NCBI GenBank assembly: GCA_023014485.1
Contig: JAJOZX010000487.1
Location: 362,501-426,500 of the forward strand
Direction of reading: 5' to 3'
Length of the DNA stretch: 64,000 bases
Source of the DNA: Bathynomus jamesi
Taxonomy: Eukaryota; Arthropoda; Malacostraca; Isopoda; Cirolanidae
Under the pieces are notes generated by a model. It was not told where the DNA came from. It worked only from the letters and a program-made list of their open reading frames with translations, and ran no database searches. Made by a program: the position numbers and the translations under genes. Every line of letters starts with the position of its first letter. Position 1 is the first letter of the stretch. Of this stretch, positions 10,570 to 21,796 are shown piece after piece.

Positions 10570-12434
10570 TTGAAAAGTGTGAGAATGATATTAGAGGTGG
10601 TTAATTGCCATCAAATCTTCAGGCTCTGTCCTTTCTCCTTCATTTACATATAAAAAAGAAGACGATAAGAGAGGCTTCGTCAATGACAATTGAAAAAATT
10701 GAGGAGTTTTGGAATCGTGCCCGAATTCCAACTCAACACAAACAGGACACAATCAGAAAACTGGAAAAACTCTTCTCACGATGGAAAGCATTGAAGAAAA
10801 ATGCATCCCGCAAGACAGAAGTACAGGCTAAGAATGAGAGCATGTTCAAGGACTGTTTTCACGACCTCTTTGATATCGCTCATGCAAATGCCCTCGACAT
10901 AATCAAAATGGAGGAAGATAAGCAGTTTATCATTGCTCAGCGTGAAAAAGGCCGTCGTGGAACAATGTCTTCTGTTGATATTGTGCTACATCAGATGGAG
11001 GCAAAGAAGGAGAAACGTGTGTTGAGCGAACAAAGTCGAAAGCGAAAGGCGGAACAAAGCAAGGATTCATTGTTAGATTCTGTTACACTAGAGAGCAGCA
11101 GTTCATCGACGTTTGAGGAGGAGGAATCAGAACCTGAAGCTGTTCCTGGAACAAGTAGGCAGAAACCCCCTTTCAAGCGGGGAAGAAAAGAAGTCATCAC
11201 GCCTGGTCTCACAGCAGTTCTAGATCGTTGTAAAGTATCTGATCGTGCTGCTACTATGATTATTGCGGAGACTGCGAAAAGTCTCAGCCATGGTATCCCT
11301 GATCTTGCTGTGAATCGAGAGACCATCCGACGTGAACGAAAGAAGCAAAGGGAGGCACTCTCTATGACCATCATGAAAAACTTCAAGCCGAATGTACCTC
11401 TTAGTGTAGTGTACACTGGGATGGTAAATTATCACCGGAAATTACTGGAAAGAAAAAATTGATCGTCTTCCTGTCATAGTAACAGGTCAGGGAGTACATC
11501 AGCTTCTTGGCGTTCCAAAGCTCATATCTAGAACTGGGAAAGCACAAGCTGCAGCTGTCATTGAAGCTCTCCGTAAGTGAGATATTGAAGAAAAGGGCCA
11601 AGCTATATCCTTCGATACAACTAGCTCCAATACTGGTCTAATGGCTGGGACTTGCGTTATTTTACAGCAGATACTGAAACGTGACCTACTCCATCTGGCC
11701 TGCAGACATCACATCATCGAATTTTTGGCTGCTGCAGCTTTTAAAGAATACATGGGCCCCACATTAGCTACAGATGTCCAACTTTTTAAGAAATTTCAAG
11801 GAAAGTGGGACGACATTGATCCAAAGCGGTATGAAGACTCCACCCCTGATGAAATTGCCACTTCTGCTGTCGCTGATGTAAAGGAAGGTCTCATTATCTT
11901 CTCTAATTCTGCAATGACTAAAAAAATCCCGCGAGATGACTATAAGGAGCTACTTGACCTGGCATGTTTGTTTCTTGGTGCTGTCTCTAATCGTGGTGTA
12001 GTTTTTCATGCTCCCGGAGCAGTGCATCAGGCACGATGGATGTCAAAAGCAATCTATTCCTTAAAGATTTGGATGTTCAGATCACAATTTAAGTTAACAA
12101 ACCGTGAGGAAAGAGGACTTCGCGACTTTTGCACTTTTATTGTATGCATCTATGTGAAAGCTTGGACCACGTGCCCTTGCGCCGCTAGTGTTCCCCAAAA
12201 TGACCTTCATCTCCTACAGTCACTAATAAAGTATTCAAACATCCATCCACGCATTACCATGGTAACTTCACAGAAGATGGCAGTCCATTTATGGTATTTG
12301 TCTGAAGAGCTGGTGGATCTTGCTTTTTTCGATGACGATGTCCTCCCTGATATCAATAATCGCATGTTCACATCTATGACTAGTGATGATGGACAAGAGA
12401 ACCCTCCAAAGCGTGTGGTTGTTGACCTGGATAC
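10570..12434 (+). pseudogene. Element A transposase-like protein, main part
   Basis: Unnamed RNase H-like transposase candidate. In order it shows EEFWNRARIPT near the start, LFDI, FIIAQREKGRRGTM, an acidic serine-rich linker, VSDRAATMII...IRRERKKQRE, WDGK (near 11418), LPVIVTGQGVHQLLGVPKL, FDTTSSNTG (near 11612), LACRHHIIEFL (near 11695) and HQARWMSKAIY (near 12024). These match, in the same order, the protein of elements C, D and E. Conserved Asp in WDGK and FDTT, and the Glu after RHHI, are candidate catalytic residues (inference). Breaks: TAA near 10600, two frameshifts at about 11400-11460, TGA at 11578. The frame is then cut by element D at 12435. Confidence 0.75.
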
Positions 12435-15400
12435 TAGGGTGGAGCGAAATACACTTTTTTCAAAAATCGAACTTGGGTAGTCGGTAAAAGGTGCCATTTG
12501 ATATAAAAATAATTACTGTAAAATATCATTGCAATCGGAGTTCATTTTCAGGTGCCCCCGAGACGGTAAAGTATGCTAAAATATGTCATTTATTATATAT
12601 ATTCAAGAATTTGTACAAGTCAATATATTTCAGTAGTTATTTAGCGGCAGTGATAGATACATCAGATATAGATAGATACATCAACATCACACTCTCTCTC
12701 TTTCGCGGACTCACTCTCTCACTGACTCACAGCCTGACAGGCCAGTGTTAGCCTGGCAGTGACAGAAGACGGTGCTATTCGTTGTTCTTTCAAGATGCAG
12801 GACTCAAGTAGACCATCTACCTCGCGTACGAGGCAAGCAAACTTGTGCCCCATTTACGGCAGTGGTAACGACTTAAATGAGAGTCAACTTCCAACTTATG
12901 AAAACGTGATGAAGAGTTTTCTCTGGGAAAGGTATCGACTAAAGCAAACGTTAAATAAAGATCCTTCTGTAGATGTCATTGCGAAGAATCTTACAAAGAA
13001 AATAATCGATATTTACTCCAAAGCATCTATCCCAGTGCTATCAGAGAAACGTATTTTGGATATGTTAAAAGTACACCACAAGAAGTATCGAACGATATTA
13101 AAAGGATTCAAGGGGCGGCGGGAAAATGAAAGTTATAAAGAGAAAATAAATAAATTCAAAAATGAAGCTTAGAAATTATTTGACATTGCTGCATGCAAGT
13201 GCAAGTGTTTTGAAAGATGCTCTTGTACGAAGGCTTCCAAAGTCCCTGTTTTAGAACGGGATTTCTTGATGGATCAACGAACAGAGCGAAAAATGTTCAT
13301 CGGAGTAGCAGATATTGAAACAACACGAAGGCTACAAAAAACGGCAATTAGAAAATCTTGCAGCCTGAGAAGCCTAGCAGAAGGTACATCAGAGGCAGTT
13401 GATTTATCAGAAGAAACGTCGGTCTCAAGTACTGAGACGTCCTCTGATGAATGTGATGATAATTATATTCCTCCCCAAAAAAAGGCAGAAAAAGGAGCAG
13501 AAATTTACGGAACAGAAGTCGGTTTTACCTGCCTTAGCTCTGGCGTGCGATAGAAGAGGAGTGTCTGACTGCGCAGCTGCCTTGATATCAACCTCCGTCT
13601 TGCGAGATATTGGCATAATTTCTGGAGAAAATTCATCCAAAGTCATAGATCGCAGCAAAATACGACGGGAGAGGAAACGCAAAAGAGAAATAGTACAAAA
13701 AGAGGTAGCAACAGAAAGTGAAACCGCCATCGAAAGTATCTATTTCGATGGTCGCAAAGATACAACAATTATATCGGAAAAGAAAGGTTGCAAATTCTAC
13801 CGCAAAAATGTTCTTGAAGAACACATTGCTGTTATTGCCGAACCTGAATAAAAATTTCTTGCCCATTTCTCACCAACAACAGGATCAGCACAACACATAG
13901 CTACAGGTATTTTGATGTTCCTAGAGGAGAAAAAAATATCGACTGAAAATATTACCGTAGGTGAATGCGATGGAACAGCCGTCAACACAGGCACCAAGGG
14001 CGGTGTTTGCACATTACTTGAAGGAAAACTTGGAAAACCTTTACAATGGTTTGTTTGCCAACTACATGCAAATGAGCTCCCATTGCGTCATTTATCATAA
14101 TTCAACAACTGGATGGAAAAACAACGGGTCCGCGCGGCTTTACAGGTGTAATTGGCAAACAACTTCAAGACTGTCACAAGCTCCCTTTGAAAGAATTCTT
14201 ACCAATTGATTCAGAGATACAGTCAGTCGATTCAGAGGTATTAAGTTATGACCAAAAATATCTATATGATATTCATATAGCTGTTTCGACATGAAATGTT
14301 CCTGAAGATTTGCCTCCCCGTAATCCAGGAAAGATGTCCCACTCTCGATGGTTAACAACAGCAAATCGAATACTCCCTTTATATCAACAGAAGATCCAAC
14401 AGAGAATCTAGTTGCCATTGTTGAATTCATAATGAAAGTGTACGCACCGATGTGGTTTTAGGTAAAATCAAATTCATCTGTCGTCTATGGCGCTAGGAAT
14501 GTTTGCAAAACAATACAACTATCAAAAACTTTGAAAAAAGAAACTGTGAATATAATTCGTCCAGTTATTCAAAGAAACGCATATTTCGCTCATCCTGAAA
14601 ACATCCTTCTATCAATGCTGCAAGATGAACGGGAATATGTACGATAGCTTGGATGGCGGAGAATCAAGAAAGCCAGGGAGGAAAAGAAAAGCGAAATTCG
14701 TCACTTTAAAATTCCCGAACTGAATTTTGACTGTAATGATTACACCGAGATGATCAATTGGCAAAGAACTGAAGTAACTGAACCTCCTTTGACAATGAGC
14801 CTAACAGAGAGTGAAATAGAAAAACAATTAACTGAACGAGGCAAGCTTGAAATCAAGAAGTATCCCTGCCACACACAAGCAGTGGAAAGAGTAATCAAAT
14901 TGGTAACTGAGGCATCATCTTCTGTTTGTGGAGTGAAATCTAGAGATGGATTCATAGGGGCCAGACTTGCCTCAAGGAAACTAATACCCAAATTTGACAC
15001 CAAGTCTCAGTACTCGTTATAAGATATAATAGCAGAACTCGTTGACATCTTATTAGCAATGTTGATGACTGATTAGAAGTGCCTTGCTAGGTTGGGTGGT
15101 TGGGCTGGGCACGGGTGGAACTCGATATACAGCCACCTCCTCGTGGTGAGTTCTGGATTATTCTGACCTTATGTACTATATAAGTCAGAATAAGCAAAGA
15201 GCTGTATGGAAAATAATGGTTCTTTGAGCGCCTGGGGGGGGGGGGGTACCTCAAGATAATTAAAATTGTTCATTCTGTAAATTTTATTTGATGATTGGAC
15301 TTATAATGAACCTAATACAAGCTACTGCAAAGAAGGGATGAGTTTCTTAAAAAATGAAAAAAATATTGAAATCACCTAATTTTTTTCCAAAAAAACAAAT

Positions 15401-15546
15401 TCTACGCCCTGGGGGCACCTAAAAGACTTGTCCAAATGGTTTCAAACTTTGCATGCCTTCATTTAAGACCATTTGGCACATTTTCCACACTACCCACTTG
15501 GTTTTTAAGAAAAAGTTGAAAAAACGGCTATTTTCGCTCCACCCTA
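12435..15546 (+). mobile_element. Element D: TAGGGTG transposon inserted in element A
   Basis: Termini TAGGGTGGAGCGAAA (12435) and TTTCGCTCCACCCTA (ending 15546) are perfect 15 bp inverted repeats. The target CTGGATAC is duplicated exactly at 12427-12434 and 15547-15554, and lies inside the element A gene. About 45-75 bp in, both ends carry a matching inner block (GGGTAGT-x-GG-x-AAA-x-GTGCCA). GGTGCCCCC near 12551 and GGGGGCACC near 15412 form another inverted pair. Length 3112 bp, one gene on the plus strand. Confidence 0.92.
12759..15022 (+). pseudogene. Element D transposase-like protein, decayed
   Basis: Same family as the proteins of C and E. N-terminal block with KASIPVLSEKRI, LFDIAACKCKCFERCSC (paired Cys motif), FLMDQRTERKMFIGVADIE; then ACDRRGVSDCAAALI...KIRRERKRKRE, IYFDGRKDTT (near 13745), GECDGTAVNTGTKGG (near 13965), LQWFVCQLHANELPLRHL (near 14040), MSHSRWLTTANRI (near 14335), and CHTQAVERVIKLVTEA (near 14870). 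Asp of FDGRKD, Asp of CDGT and Glu of AVER are plausible catalytic acids (inference). Breaks: TAG near 13168, frameshift near 13520, TAA near 13850, then several stops and shifts from 14098 to 14740. The ATG at 12795 is an alternative start. Confidence 0.8.
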
Positions 15547-15554
15547 CTGGATAC

Positions 15555-15874
15555 TGTGAAAAAAAAACTTGGAAAACTTTGTAACAAAACACACAAAATC
15601 ATTGTTCACGAAGCTCAACCTCCCAGATGAATTCTTGGAGAAAACTGCTGAGCAATGGGAAGAGGATGCCCATTACCAGACTGCGAAAGAGACTGTAAAA
15701 ACTCTAACTGTAACAAATGACTTCGCTGAACGTGGAGTTGCTCTCATCCAGGATTTTTCTGGATACCTAACCAAAGATGAAGAACAACTCCAGTTTCTTC
15801 TCCAGGTTGTTGAAGACCATCGCAAGCATTGGACATGGGGACAAAAGCATACTTTGAGTGGAAATAATGATTAA
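15555..15874 (+). pseudogene. Element A transposase-like protein, C-terminal end
   Basis: After element D and its duplicated target the element A frame resumes (ENFVTKHTKSLFTKLNLPDE...) and ends at TAA 15872-15874 with HWTWGQKHTLSGNND. A 1 bp shift in the A-run at 15560-15570 separates it from the upstream frame. No motif of its own is recognised; it is assigned by continuity. Confidence 0.65.
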
Positions 15875-16168
15875 TCATAATAATTACGGTACTGTCTGAT
15901 ATTAACGTACTTTATCTTAATATTATGATAATGTCTTGTGCATTTCCTGCTAATGTAGGAACATAATAAATTGTTTAAATACATTTGGAAATTGTTCATA
16001 TTCACACTTTCTGAGAATCTCATATCCAATACTTCGAAGCCGTTGAGCGACCTCTAAATATTAAAATATCTCAATAAAACTTTGTACACAACGTTTTTGC
16101 ATCATATGGCATACTTTGATGGGGTCAGAGCACGGAAACTTAAAAGCTGAAAAATAAGTGACACCCTA

Positions 16169-16174
16169 ATATAC

Positions 16175-16205
<31 letters not shown>
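16169..16205. repeat. (TA)n tract
   Basis: Imperfect TA run joining the right end of element A to the left end of hAT-3. Confidence 0.9.
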
Positions 16206-17491
16206 TAGTGATGTAGGTCACATCCGCATCCGCATCCGCACATTTTCTCGCATCCGCATCCGCACCCGCATCCGCACTTTGGACTGCGGATGTCGTGCGG
16301 ATGTGGACCGTTGAGATAAAATGTCATTAATAAGCGGAAATTATCAAATTCTACTATATTAATAGAACTAGTTCATTGTGCGCAAAAGTGATGCAAGCGA
16401 CAAGACGAGAGGCTGTTCTTGTATGAAGTTACTCTCTTGCAACCTACTTAGATCCACGTTACAAAGCTAAGTTATTTTCACCTAGTACATTAGAACGAGT
16501 TAAATCATCACTTGGCAAAGAAGTTGAAGAGCTTCAATCTCTTGAATCTGTCGCTTCGCCACCCACCAAAAGAATAAAAGTTTCAGTGACAGAACCAACA
16601 CCTTCAACAAGCAAATCTATCACAGAATCTGTTTCAGTTTCTTGAGTCAAGCAGCAATGACGAGACCTACGCGATGTCAAAAGATGTAGTAAAAATGATC
16701 GAGAGCAATCACCAAGAAAAACGCCTGGCTGCATGTGACAATCCTATTAGTTGGTGGAAAAATACGCAGAATATCTATCCATACTTGAGTAAACTTGCAA
16801 GGAAACGTTTAGCCTGTCCTCCAACAAACGTACCAAGCGAGAGATTATTTAGCAGTGCTGGATTAATATATGATGAAAAGAGAAACAGACTGGCAGCAGA
16901 AAAGGCAGAAAAATTAATGTTCCTTAAGCATAACCTTCCTATAATTAAGTTTGAACATTAAACGATGAACATCTTAGTTTACTTTACTTTAATTACTCAT
17001 TTATAAATATGCCTAATAAAACTTTAAACTTAATATAAATAGTTATCAAGCTAATTAAAGAGCTCTTTCTATAAGGGTGGAGGTTGGGGAAAGAGGTCGG
17101 TGGGGTGCATTTGAGTTGGGTTCACGTCCCGCATCCTGGTAACACAATTATGGTTTCTAATTGTGGCTGAAACTCAACAAAACATAACGAATTTATTTGC
17201 AGACGAATTCACTAATTGATTTCTATATTAGTTAGATGCTTGATATTATTTTATATGTTCAGAGAAAAGTACAGCAATTATTGTACAATTAATCAATTAT
17301 ACTACATTATAGCTACAGCTCTCTCTATATAATAACTTATTATATACGTTAAACACAACAAATCTCGAATATATCCTAAAAAAAACGAAAATGTAGACAT
17401 CCGCATCCGCATCCGCATCCGCGGATGTTGAAATCAAACATCCTCATCCGCATCCGCGGATGTGAAAAAAATGACATCCGCTACATCACTA
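16206..17491 (+). mobile_element. hAT-3, deletion derivative with CATCCG subterminal repeats
   Basis: Inverted ends TAGTGATGTAG (16206) and CTACATCACTA (ending 17491), flanked by ATATATAT on both sides (target duplication in a TA tract, so weak evidence alone). Both ends carry runs of CATCCG/CGGATG hexamers (about 16220-16310 and 17397-17480). Only the C-terminal part of a hAT transposase remains, so the copy is an internally deleted, non-autonomous one. Confidence 0.88.
16436..16961 (+). pseudogene. hAT-3 transposase remnant (Ac/ZBED-like C-terminus)
   Basis: Frame from 16436 reads LATYLDPRYKAKLFS, a typical pre-dimerisation motif of Ac-type hAT transposases, then hits TGA at 16643. A shifted frame (16674-16961) holds the hAT dimerisation domain: NPISWWKNTQNIYPYLSKLA, VPSERLFSSAGLIYDEKRNR and LMFLKHNL. 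The catalytic core, BED finger and N-terminus are missing. Confidence 0.88.
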
Positions 17492-17492
17492 A

Positions 17493-17522
<30 letters not shown>

Positions 17523-17524
<2 letters not shown>

Positions 17525-17940
17525 GATACACACAGACCGTGCATGGAACAAGGAATTCTTCTGGGAAAAGTAAGTTCACTATAGTCCGAATAAGTAGGTA
17601 AGTGACAAACACTATAGTTTTTTCTTTTTCATTATGTTAGCACAACGTGGGCAAAGAGGCCCCAAAAATATAGCTTCCCTCACCATCTATCTACAAAGCA
17701 GATATGATCCAGCTTTGAGACAGGATCTAGGGTTGTGGATCCTATCTGCTTTGCGGATAGCTGGTGAGGGAAGCTATATTTTTGGGGCCTCTTTGCGAGT
17801 GACCCGTTGCCCACGTTGGGCTAATATCATGAAAAAGAAAAAACCGTAGTGTTTTTTATTTACCATTACTTATTCAGATTATAGTGGATTTAATTTTCCC
17901 AGAAGAGTTCCTGGTTCCATGCACGGTCTGTGTATATCAT
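17523..17940. mobile_element. Foldback element / hairpin MITE
   Basis: ATGATACACACAGACCG at the left and CGGTCTGTGTATATCAT at the right are the outer ends of two arms of about 205 bp that are reverse complements over nearly their whole length, with scattered mismatches and an extra 11 bp in the right arm near 17800. The turn is near 17730. The inner arm includes AGAGGCCCCAAAAATATAGC and its complement. No protein is encoded; the open frame inside (17634-17849) simply reads through the hairpin. TA-rich DNA flanks both sides, so the target duplication cannot be defined. Confidence 0.9.
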
Positions 17941-17953
17941 AAATATACATATA

Positions 17954-18163
17954 TGTTAACCCATCCGTCTAAGGCCTTGGGTGGTTTGAGGTTGACGGGA
18001 GTTCTGGTTAGATGGCAGCAATGGATTTGTTACCTTGGAGTAGCTGGTACCGTGTAGGGAATCGCAGTAGTTTCTCTTATACTACTCTCCGATTTCTTCT
18101 TGTAGGGGATCGGAGGATTCTGTGAAGCTTACTAAATTCCCTAAGGGTTCCCCGATGTCTTGA
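17954..18163 (-). repeat. gypsy-1 3' LTR, distal block
   Basis: Matches 37511-37720 of the 5' LTR (shared GTAGCTGGTACCGTGTAGGG and GTTTCTCTTATACTACTCTC), then breaks off at CCCCGAT near 18163 where hAT-4-associated sequence begins. About 35 bp of the LTR are missing between this block and the one at 21891. Confidence 0.88.
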
Positions 18164-18429
18164 GCCACGGACTCCCACTCCCCCAGGATCTACAGCCATG
18201 CTAGGAACTAATGATATTGGAAGATATTACCACCCCAAAATATTTCAAACACAACAATTTCAAAAATCAAGTACTTTATTTGTTAGAGAAATACGACTTC
18301 GAAATAATTAATAACACTCTTACAACTGTAGAGAACATTGTTACTTTACGTCCGGTCACTAGTAACAACTTCAAAACTTCCTGTGAAAGTCAGGTTCCTT
18401 TTCCTTTGCGATTTTTTGTTTTCTGATGC

Positions 18430-18973
18430 TTCACTAAAGTGTTCACAAACCATTCTTGCTCCTTAGCCTTGGTTGGGTGAACTGAACGATGAAGAGATTG
18501 CTTCATCCAATATGACGCAGCAGGTCATGGGTCAAACTCAGTAAAGACAGGCATATTTATGCTGACATACAGGTTGTAAGAGATGGTTTTGTTTGACAAG
18601 CTGGAGCGGTCAGATGTCTTAAGCTGATTGTATAAGCTTATGATTCTCTCAACATCGGCAGAATGAGGCGTACACGCTGCAATTTTGGCAAACACAATGG
18701 CCAAGGTTTCATAGTCATCTGATGTTTTACAAGATAATGAACAGTTTGTAGCAATGAAAGTGATTTTGAACCAATGATCTTGACAATATCACGGTACTCT
18801 TCAGAAATATTTGTCAGTGTTAAGTCATATGCTATTTGTTTGTAAACTGCCATTACTTCATCATTATTTGCATTGAATGTAACAAAGCGCCTCAGCAAGT
18901 TGTGGGTGGCTTCATCAAATGATAACCGTTCCATTAGAAACTGCTTGAGTGATTCCAATGTCTCAAGTCGCAC
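18430..18973 (-). pseudogene. hAT-4 transposase, C-terminal part
   Basis: Minus-strand frames show NANNDEVMAVYKQIAYDLTL, then, after a frameshift near 18660, TPHSADVERIISLYNQLKTS (dimerisation region with the conserved Glu), SNKTISYNLYVSINMP and WMKQSLHRSVHPTKAKEQEW. A TGA near 18525 replaces an Arg-like codon. The part is separated from the core by the insertion at 18974-19850. Confidence 0.82.
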
Positions 18974-19850
18974 TGTGGAGCAGAGGCGTCATTGGGGGAG
19001 CCCGTGGGGGGCGGTCGCTCCCCCCAAGCTCACCAGGGGGGCCTCCAAGCGAGAGGGTAGGGACATGGACCCAACAAAGGGGTTGGGGCAGAGACGGTTG
19101 ACATTTAAACTGCCTCCGTCGTGAAGGAAAATCATATCTCATGTGACGTAATAGAAAACGATTTGGTTAATAGACCTCTGACAGTGTTTTGGTTAATGAT
19201 TTTGCAAAAATGAAGTCTAGAAGATATCCTCTACTACAATAGGTGATACAAATTCCATGATTTATTGCTTAACTTAATAATTCGATAGTTAACTGTAAAT
19301 AACCAGTCTAGCTGATACCATTTAATCGTTCTTGTTTATATTAATTTCTGTTATTTTATTTATTTTGATTGGGTTCAGAATCCCAGCTGAGCCTTGAACG
19401 GCCAAGCTCTGAGGGGCTACTTTAACTTATAGCCTAAGTTAAGCTAGACTAAAACAAACTTACGGACTTGGAGGTCCTATTTGGTCCTACCTCAGGGTTG
19501 CTGACTCGATGTGTGCCTACTTTAGGCCTTAGTAGCATAAAATTAAGAAAAACAAAAGAGGCACTATTTATGGTCTTTCTAAACCTTGCAACAACAACAC
19601 AACCTATACCATTGCACGATGCAACAATTTTGTCTCTAAACAACCAAACTGAATTGCAAGAGAGCTATCTATAAGACCACACCCTGTAAGTGCCGCATTC
19701 AACAAACGAGTAGAAAGGACGCGCCAGTGCCCCCAAAAAATAATGCCACAAGAATGACCAAACAATGATGCCACAAAAGACCAAAAATGCTAGCTCTAAA
19801 TTAAGTGAATTTTTCACTAACCTTACAATTATGAGATGAATATATATATA
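18974..19850. other. Unidentified non-coding insertion in hAT-4
   Basis: Starts with CAGAGGCGTCATTGGGGGAG, resembling a hAT-type terminus, where the hAT-4 frame stops. GTGCCCCCAAAAAATAATGCC near 19725 may be a decayed mirror of that end. It ends in a (TA)n run at 19842-19858, after which hAT-4 coding traces resume. No protein is recognisable; open frames are short. Confidence 0.45.
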
Positions 19851-19993
19851 TATATATACACCTTAACTCAATATATACAAGCAATGCTGCATCAATCAGC
19901 TTAGTCATCATATAGCCTTGGGACAACAATGGCTCTTCCTCTTCTAGATTTTCTAACAATTTGATTATCAAGCCGTTTCAAAATACCAGACTT

Positions 19994-21554
19994 TCATTTT
20001 GGCAGATCTCTGATGTTAAATTTTCCTGCTGCATTTTTTTGTGTTTTTTTTGAAAACACAAACAGCAAATCTCCAAGAAAAGCCATGAGTTGGATGTTAT
20101 CTGCTTTTGTCAGGCATGTGTGATAACCTTGAGATACTGCATCAGGCATCATCTCAAAATATTTTACCAAGGCTCGCCAAGAGAATAAAACAGATTCGAA
20201 GAGTGATGAAGTGAATTCACTCCAACGCACCTCAAACAGCTTAGGTAGTTCACGAAGCTGGAATGAATTTTCCTTAGCAACATCACGAAGTTCTCTGGAA
20301 CGTGCTCCTGATACATGGAAAAATGATGCAATAGATACCAGTTTTGAAAACATAAACCTTATCTCTGAGACATTTTCCGAGACCATTTTCCAGGCAAGAT
20401 CTACTCGGTGAGCAGCACATCAAACCTTAAGCAATGGCAAACCATACTCTTCATGCTCCTTGCTTAATGATGCCCATAGACTTTTTCTTTCTCCAGTGTT
20501 CATGTTGGTCCCATCTGTGACAAGGGATGTCATTTTTCCCGCACCATTTGGCCATGTTCTTGTTAGATTGACAGCATTCTTTACTGCTTGTATATATCCA
20601 TCCGTACCTCTTGCACTGGGTTCTTCAAGACCAAGAAACAGAAGTTTTTCTTCATGGTTTATAATTTTTACTAGAACATGGCAATTATCAATTCTTGTCC
20701 TGTCGATTGAGCTATCACATTGCAATGAAAGTGCTAAGCAACTATCAATCTTTGATTTCAGTTGATCTTTGTCAGCCATTACAATGCACTGTAAAAAATT
20801 CTTGTGTTGAATTGGTGTCACATATTGTAAGGAAGAGATTTGGGGATTAAAATTTTCAAATTCTTTTTGTACATCAACAGTAGCAGTCATATTTGCAACT
20901 TCTCGAGCAGGCCGGCTCCATGCGGAAAGCGTGACCTTCTTGGTATCATTATACACATTGATCATAAGACTGGCCAGTGGCCACTCTGTTTTTCAATTGA
21001 ATATTGGACTTAGTGATTGTGATTCCTATTGGAGTTTTATTGGCTTTGTCTGATGGGGTTAAATTTGATATCTTTTCAGCATCAACAGCTTTGGCATGCA
21101 TCTCACTTTCCAGATGTTCGCGAAGAATTTCTTGGCGTTGAACAGTTCCCTCCTCAGTACAGATTGCTGGTATTCTTTTTGATTTACGGAATATCTTGAT
21201 GACTGCCTCTTGTTTCAAACATATCTGACAGCGAACATAATTCCTTCCCTTTGATTCGCCAGATCTTTTAAAATATTCAAAAGCATTGTTTTTGCTAAAA
21301 TTGGTAGAATTTTTTAAAGATGATTCATTTCCTTTACAACCAGATGCAGAGCTTGAACTCAAACACAGATCATCAGAAATTGGAGTTGACGGTTGGGCTA
21401 TTTCTGTATTCACAACCGGAACTTTATCAGCATTTTTGCCTGACATAGTAGTAGAAAAACTATCAGCTTCTTTGCTTCGGCCATCATCTGTAACTGTGCG
21501 TCTCATCAGAAAGCCTGTAATCTTCTTTTTCTTTGTTGCTGTATTTTGTTGCAT
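19994..21554 (-). pseudogene. hAT-4 transposase, KIAA1586-like, N-terminal and core part
   Basis: From the ATG at 21554: low-complexity N-terminus, a Cys/His finger (RCQICLKQEAV...CTEEG...HLESEMHAK), then the core with SLQCDSSIDRTRIDN, GKMTSLVTDGTNMNTGERK, CAAHRVDLAWKMVSENVSEI, FFHVSGARSRELRD and LPKLFEVRWSEFTSSLFESV. These motifs are those of the vertebrate KIAA1586 protein and its many transposon relatives. Breaks: frameshift near 20950 and TGA near 20420 where the family has Trp. Catalytic Asp candidates in QCDSS and VTDGT are present. Acts, when intact, as a nuclear transposase. Confidence 0.85.
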
Positions 21555-21796
21555 TGTACTGGTGCTGGATGTTTTTTGGTTACCAGAGGAACAATGTACA
21601 ACTTGCTGTTCTCTCCTAAAAAGATAAAATTCAAATGAAAACCAAAAATTATTATACCTAGTATTATTTTATTATTATTATTATTCTATTATAAATATTT
21701 TGTGATTTGTTAGTGTGATACCTAACCTAACATTTATTTTAAAATATATAATGTTAATGAGTCATCTAAAGAATGTCCTTTACGTTTGGTAAGCTA

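Larger units (their letters stand above)
7254..16168 (+). mobile_element. Element A: DNA transposon with TAGGGTG ends, unassigned superfamily
   Basis: Left TAGGGTGTCACTTA (7254) and right TAAGTGACACCCTA (ending 16168) are perfect 14 bp inverted repeats. The flanking 8-mers are ATATATAT and ATATACAT, a near-duplication in low-complexity DNA. A second similar block lies inside both ends (AGTTTCGGTCTGACCC on the left; AGTTTCCGTGCTCTGACCCC on the right, reversed). Without hAT-2 and element D it would be about 2.9 kb. It carries one transposase-like gene on the plus strand, preceded by an intron acceptor at about 7584-7601. Confidence 0.85.

Noticed and set aside
15225..15250. G-run at 15231-15247 as a telomere or quadruplex feature
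   Set aside because: A single homopolymer run inside decayed element D; no repeated G-tracts around it.
7254..16168. Tc1/mariner or TTAA (piggyBac/Kolobok) target for element A
   Set aside because: The TA-rich flank would also fit, but relatives C, D and E show 8-9 bp duplications and no TTAA.
16220..17480. CRISPR-like short repeats (CATCCG)
   Set aside because: Units are contiguous hexamers without spacers, sit inside hAT inverted ends, and the DNA is eukaryotic.
17634..17849. 71-residue open frame
   Set aside because: It reads straight through the foldback hairpin; both halves are reverse complements, so the frame has no independent support.
19994..21554. A host KIAA1586-like gene
   Set aside because: It has stops and shifts, lies inside a Gypsy LTR and has a hAT-type terminus with subterminal repeats, so it is a transposon copy.
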